DNA of 60,000 nucleotides, taken from Takakia lepidozioides (taxonomy: Eukaryota; Streptophyta; Takakiopsida; Takakiales; Takakiaceae). Position 1 is the first letter of the stretch; every line of letters starts with the position of its first letter. Below, in pieces: positions 58,202 through 60,000 of the stretch. Position numbers and translations under genes: made by a program. The DNA is taken from positions 48,672,001-48,732,000 of the forward strand of contig CM060733.1 of the NCBI GenBank assembly GCA_030704615.1. Direction: 5' to 3'. The notes under the pieces are model-generated. The model had not been told where the DNA came from. It made no database searches and was given only the letters and a program-made list of their open reading frames with translations.

Positions 58202-60000
58202 CACACCCCTACCAATAGGGAGTCGATGTCCTCGTCGACTTGTCCATTTTGTAGAAACTAACATCCAAGTTGTGGCGTCCACATCAAGGAGTTTGTTTCC
58301 ATACCATGGCGTCCCATGGCAAAGAACCAAACCCCCACTTGACTCTACTCTCCACTAGCAAGTTTGGCCGACTTCCTCCAAGTCCCGGCCAAAGGTAGAG
58401 CCTCTCCAGCTCTACCCAGTGCACTCTTCTTGGACCACTTCAAGGCCAAGGAACGATCATCCCTGAGGATCGAATCGCCTTACTGCAACAACATTGCTTG
58501 TGATCACTCATGATGCCACTTTTTGGCATCACCTTGAGCAAGAGTTTACCTTGAACCCTTTTTGACTAGGAAGATAACCTTGAACCAACCGTGCGCCCCA
58601 ACTATTACAATTGGGTCCACCTTGGAATGCTGGCCTGAGGTACGGGAACACGCCGAAGCCGCACTACGACTCCGTCCCGAGGTTACACGATTATAGTACA
58701 TAAACGGAAGCACGTAGCTTCCGCGTTAGCCCGCACTACAAGACAACCCCCTCGATAGCGCAGTTATAGTACGCGCACTAGCACGTGAACTCCTAAAGAA
58801 GGCGCAAGTTTCCTTGTCCCTTGGATGAGATTCACCCGATTTCGGCACTGCGCAAACACACGATTAATCCAATTTACCTCTACCACTTTTATAAGCTAGG
58901 ATGCATTCTACACACTAGCCAACCATACCATGCATCACCATTCCAAGCAAAATAGGACGCACAACATTTGGAAATCATTTCATTTATAAACAAAATTTGT
59001 ACAACACAAGTTTTTACAATCGGATTCCTGAGCTAGCTAAGCCGGACTAAGCATGCATTTCCTCCCCCACGATCCAAGGTTGATGTCCCCATCAACGCTT
59101 CTTCAGCTTCTGAGGTCGCCCTTCAAAAGCTGCAACCGCCTCGGATGTGTTTCCCATTTCTGAGGCACGCACACAAGTTACTTACACTTGATGATAGCCT
59201 TTCAATTTCACGAGATACTCCGTTTCTCGATTCTTGAACCTCCTCTACGTAAGCACTGCCTCCACCTCGTACTTAGGTTCATTTTCATGATCCAACAACA
59301 CAGGTGGCGTATGCAACACTTGATGCCGATTCGGACGCGCTTCATCTTTTGAAGTAAGGCTTCAAAAGGGAAACGTGGAATACCGGATGCACCTTGTTGT
59401 TTGCCGGCAACTCCAATTCATACACATCCTCATTCATAACCTTCCGGATACGAAAGGGCCCCGCATACAGAGATATAAACTTTGGACTCACTTCCGGAGG
59501 TAGTCGAAAATTCTTGGTGTTCAACTAGACCTCCGTGCCTGCCTCAAACTTAACTTCCCTCCGCTTCCGATTCGCCTGCCGTTCATACCGTTTTCCTAGA
59601 TTTGACAATGTTGTACTTTACGAGCTCCAACAAACGCTCGTGTTTTTCCAGCACCACTGCTGCTGCCGGTTCCTCAACGTCCTGGGTGGCCCAACTTGTC
59701 GGCACCAGAGGTGATTTCCATAGACCAATACGAAAGGGGAAACTCCCGTTGCGGAGTGTTTTGTGTTATTATAACAGAACTCTACCGCATCCAAGTGCTC
59801 TACCTAGTCTAACTGGTCTGCCGACACATAATTCTGCAAGATCTGCTTCACCACGAAATTCACTCTGTCCGTTTGGCCGTCTGTTGTAGGTTGGAAGGCC
59901 GTGCTCATGTTGAGCCTCGTCCCCATTTTCTTCCAAAGTGTCCTCCAAAATTTACTTGTAAACTTTGGAGCGATTTAACCCCCAACCTCAAGTCCTCCAT
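57476..60000 (-). mobile_element. Second chromovirus copy, 3' part, truncated by the window end
   Basis: Minus-strand order from the window edge: integrase, integrase C-terminus, pre-chromodomain ([20 protein letters not shown], 59,342-59,524), chromodomain region (about 59,100-59,300), 3' non-coding region and LTR. Frames are broken throughout. Near 59,970 the sequence jumps from the segment equivalent to 11,362 of the first copy to that equivalent to about 11,852. This removes the integrase zinc region and most of its core. It is an older, defective member of the same family. Confidence 0.88.

Overview
The window looks like nuclear DNA of a land plant. Its genes carry many short introns, and it holds 14-3-3, calmodulin-like, organellar IF3, DEG9-type protease, ATP synthase subunit f-like and cytosolic Cu/Zn superoxide dismutase genes. 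It also holds plant-type chromoviral, copia, LINE, SINE and Mutator-like elements. I cannot name the species; a seedless plant with a repeat-rich genome (for example a fern) is only a guess.

Left 26 kb: repeat-dominated. A 440-bp tandem repeat (1-940) is followed by a Ty3/gypsy reverse transcriptase-RNase H relic, a SINE and a rearranged copia relic. A short tandem array of palindromic units (4,985-5,578) is split by a giant Mutator-like element (MULE) of 17,097 bp (5,588-22,684). The MULE has long terminal inverted repeats (TIRs) and a perfect 9-bp target duplication, GTTTGTAAG. It carries a mudrA-like transposase gene on the minus strand (four exons, with a FLYWCH-like finger, D-D-E core and SWIM finger, now broken) and a second, unrecognised multi-exon gene on the plus strand. 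Short repeats of core CAGTCYGYTG recur in at least eight clusters in its TIRs, spacers, introns and exons. A 6,936-bp chromovirus with a CGCGG target duplication is nested inside it. The array resumes at 22,694, followed by a LINE relic.

Right part (27-56 kb): host genes. 14-3-3 (minus, six exons) diverges from a calmodulin-like gene (plus). IF3 (minus, C-terminal acidic tail) diverges from a DEG9-like protease gene (plus, up to 22 exons, one GC-AG intron). Then come the small ATP synthase subunit f-like gene and a seven-exon Cu/Zn SOD whose introns hold SINE fragments, (CT)n modules and a tandem duplication.

Right edge: a 30-bp-arm inverted repeat, and a second copy of the same chromovirus family on the minus strand (57,476 to the window end) with an internal deletion of about 490 bp in integrase.

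Exon boundaries were read by eye from GT/AG sites, frame continuity and family conservation; no alignment or search was run.
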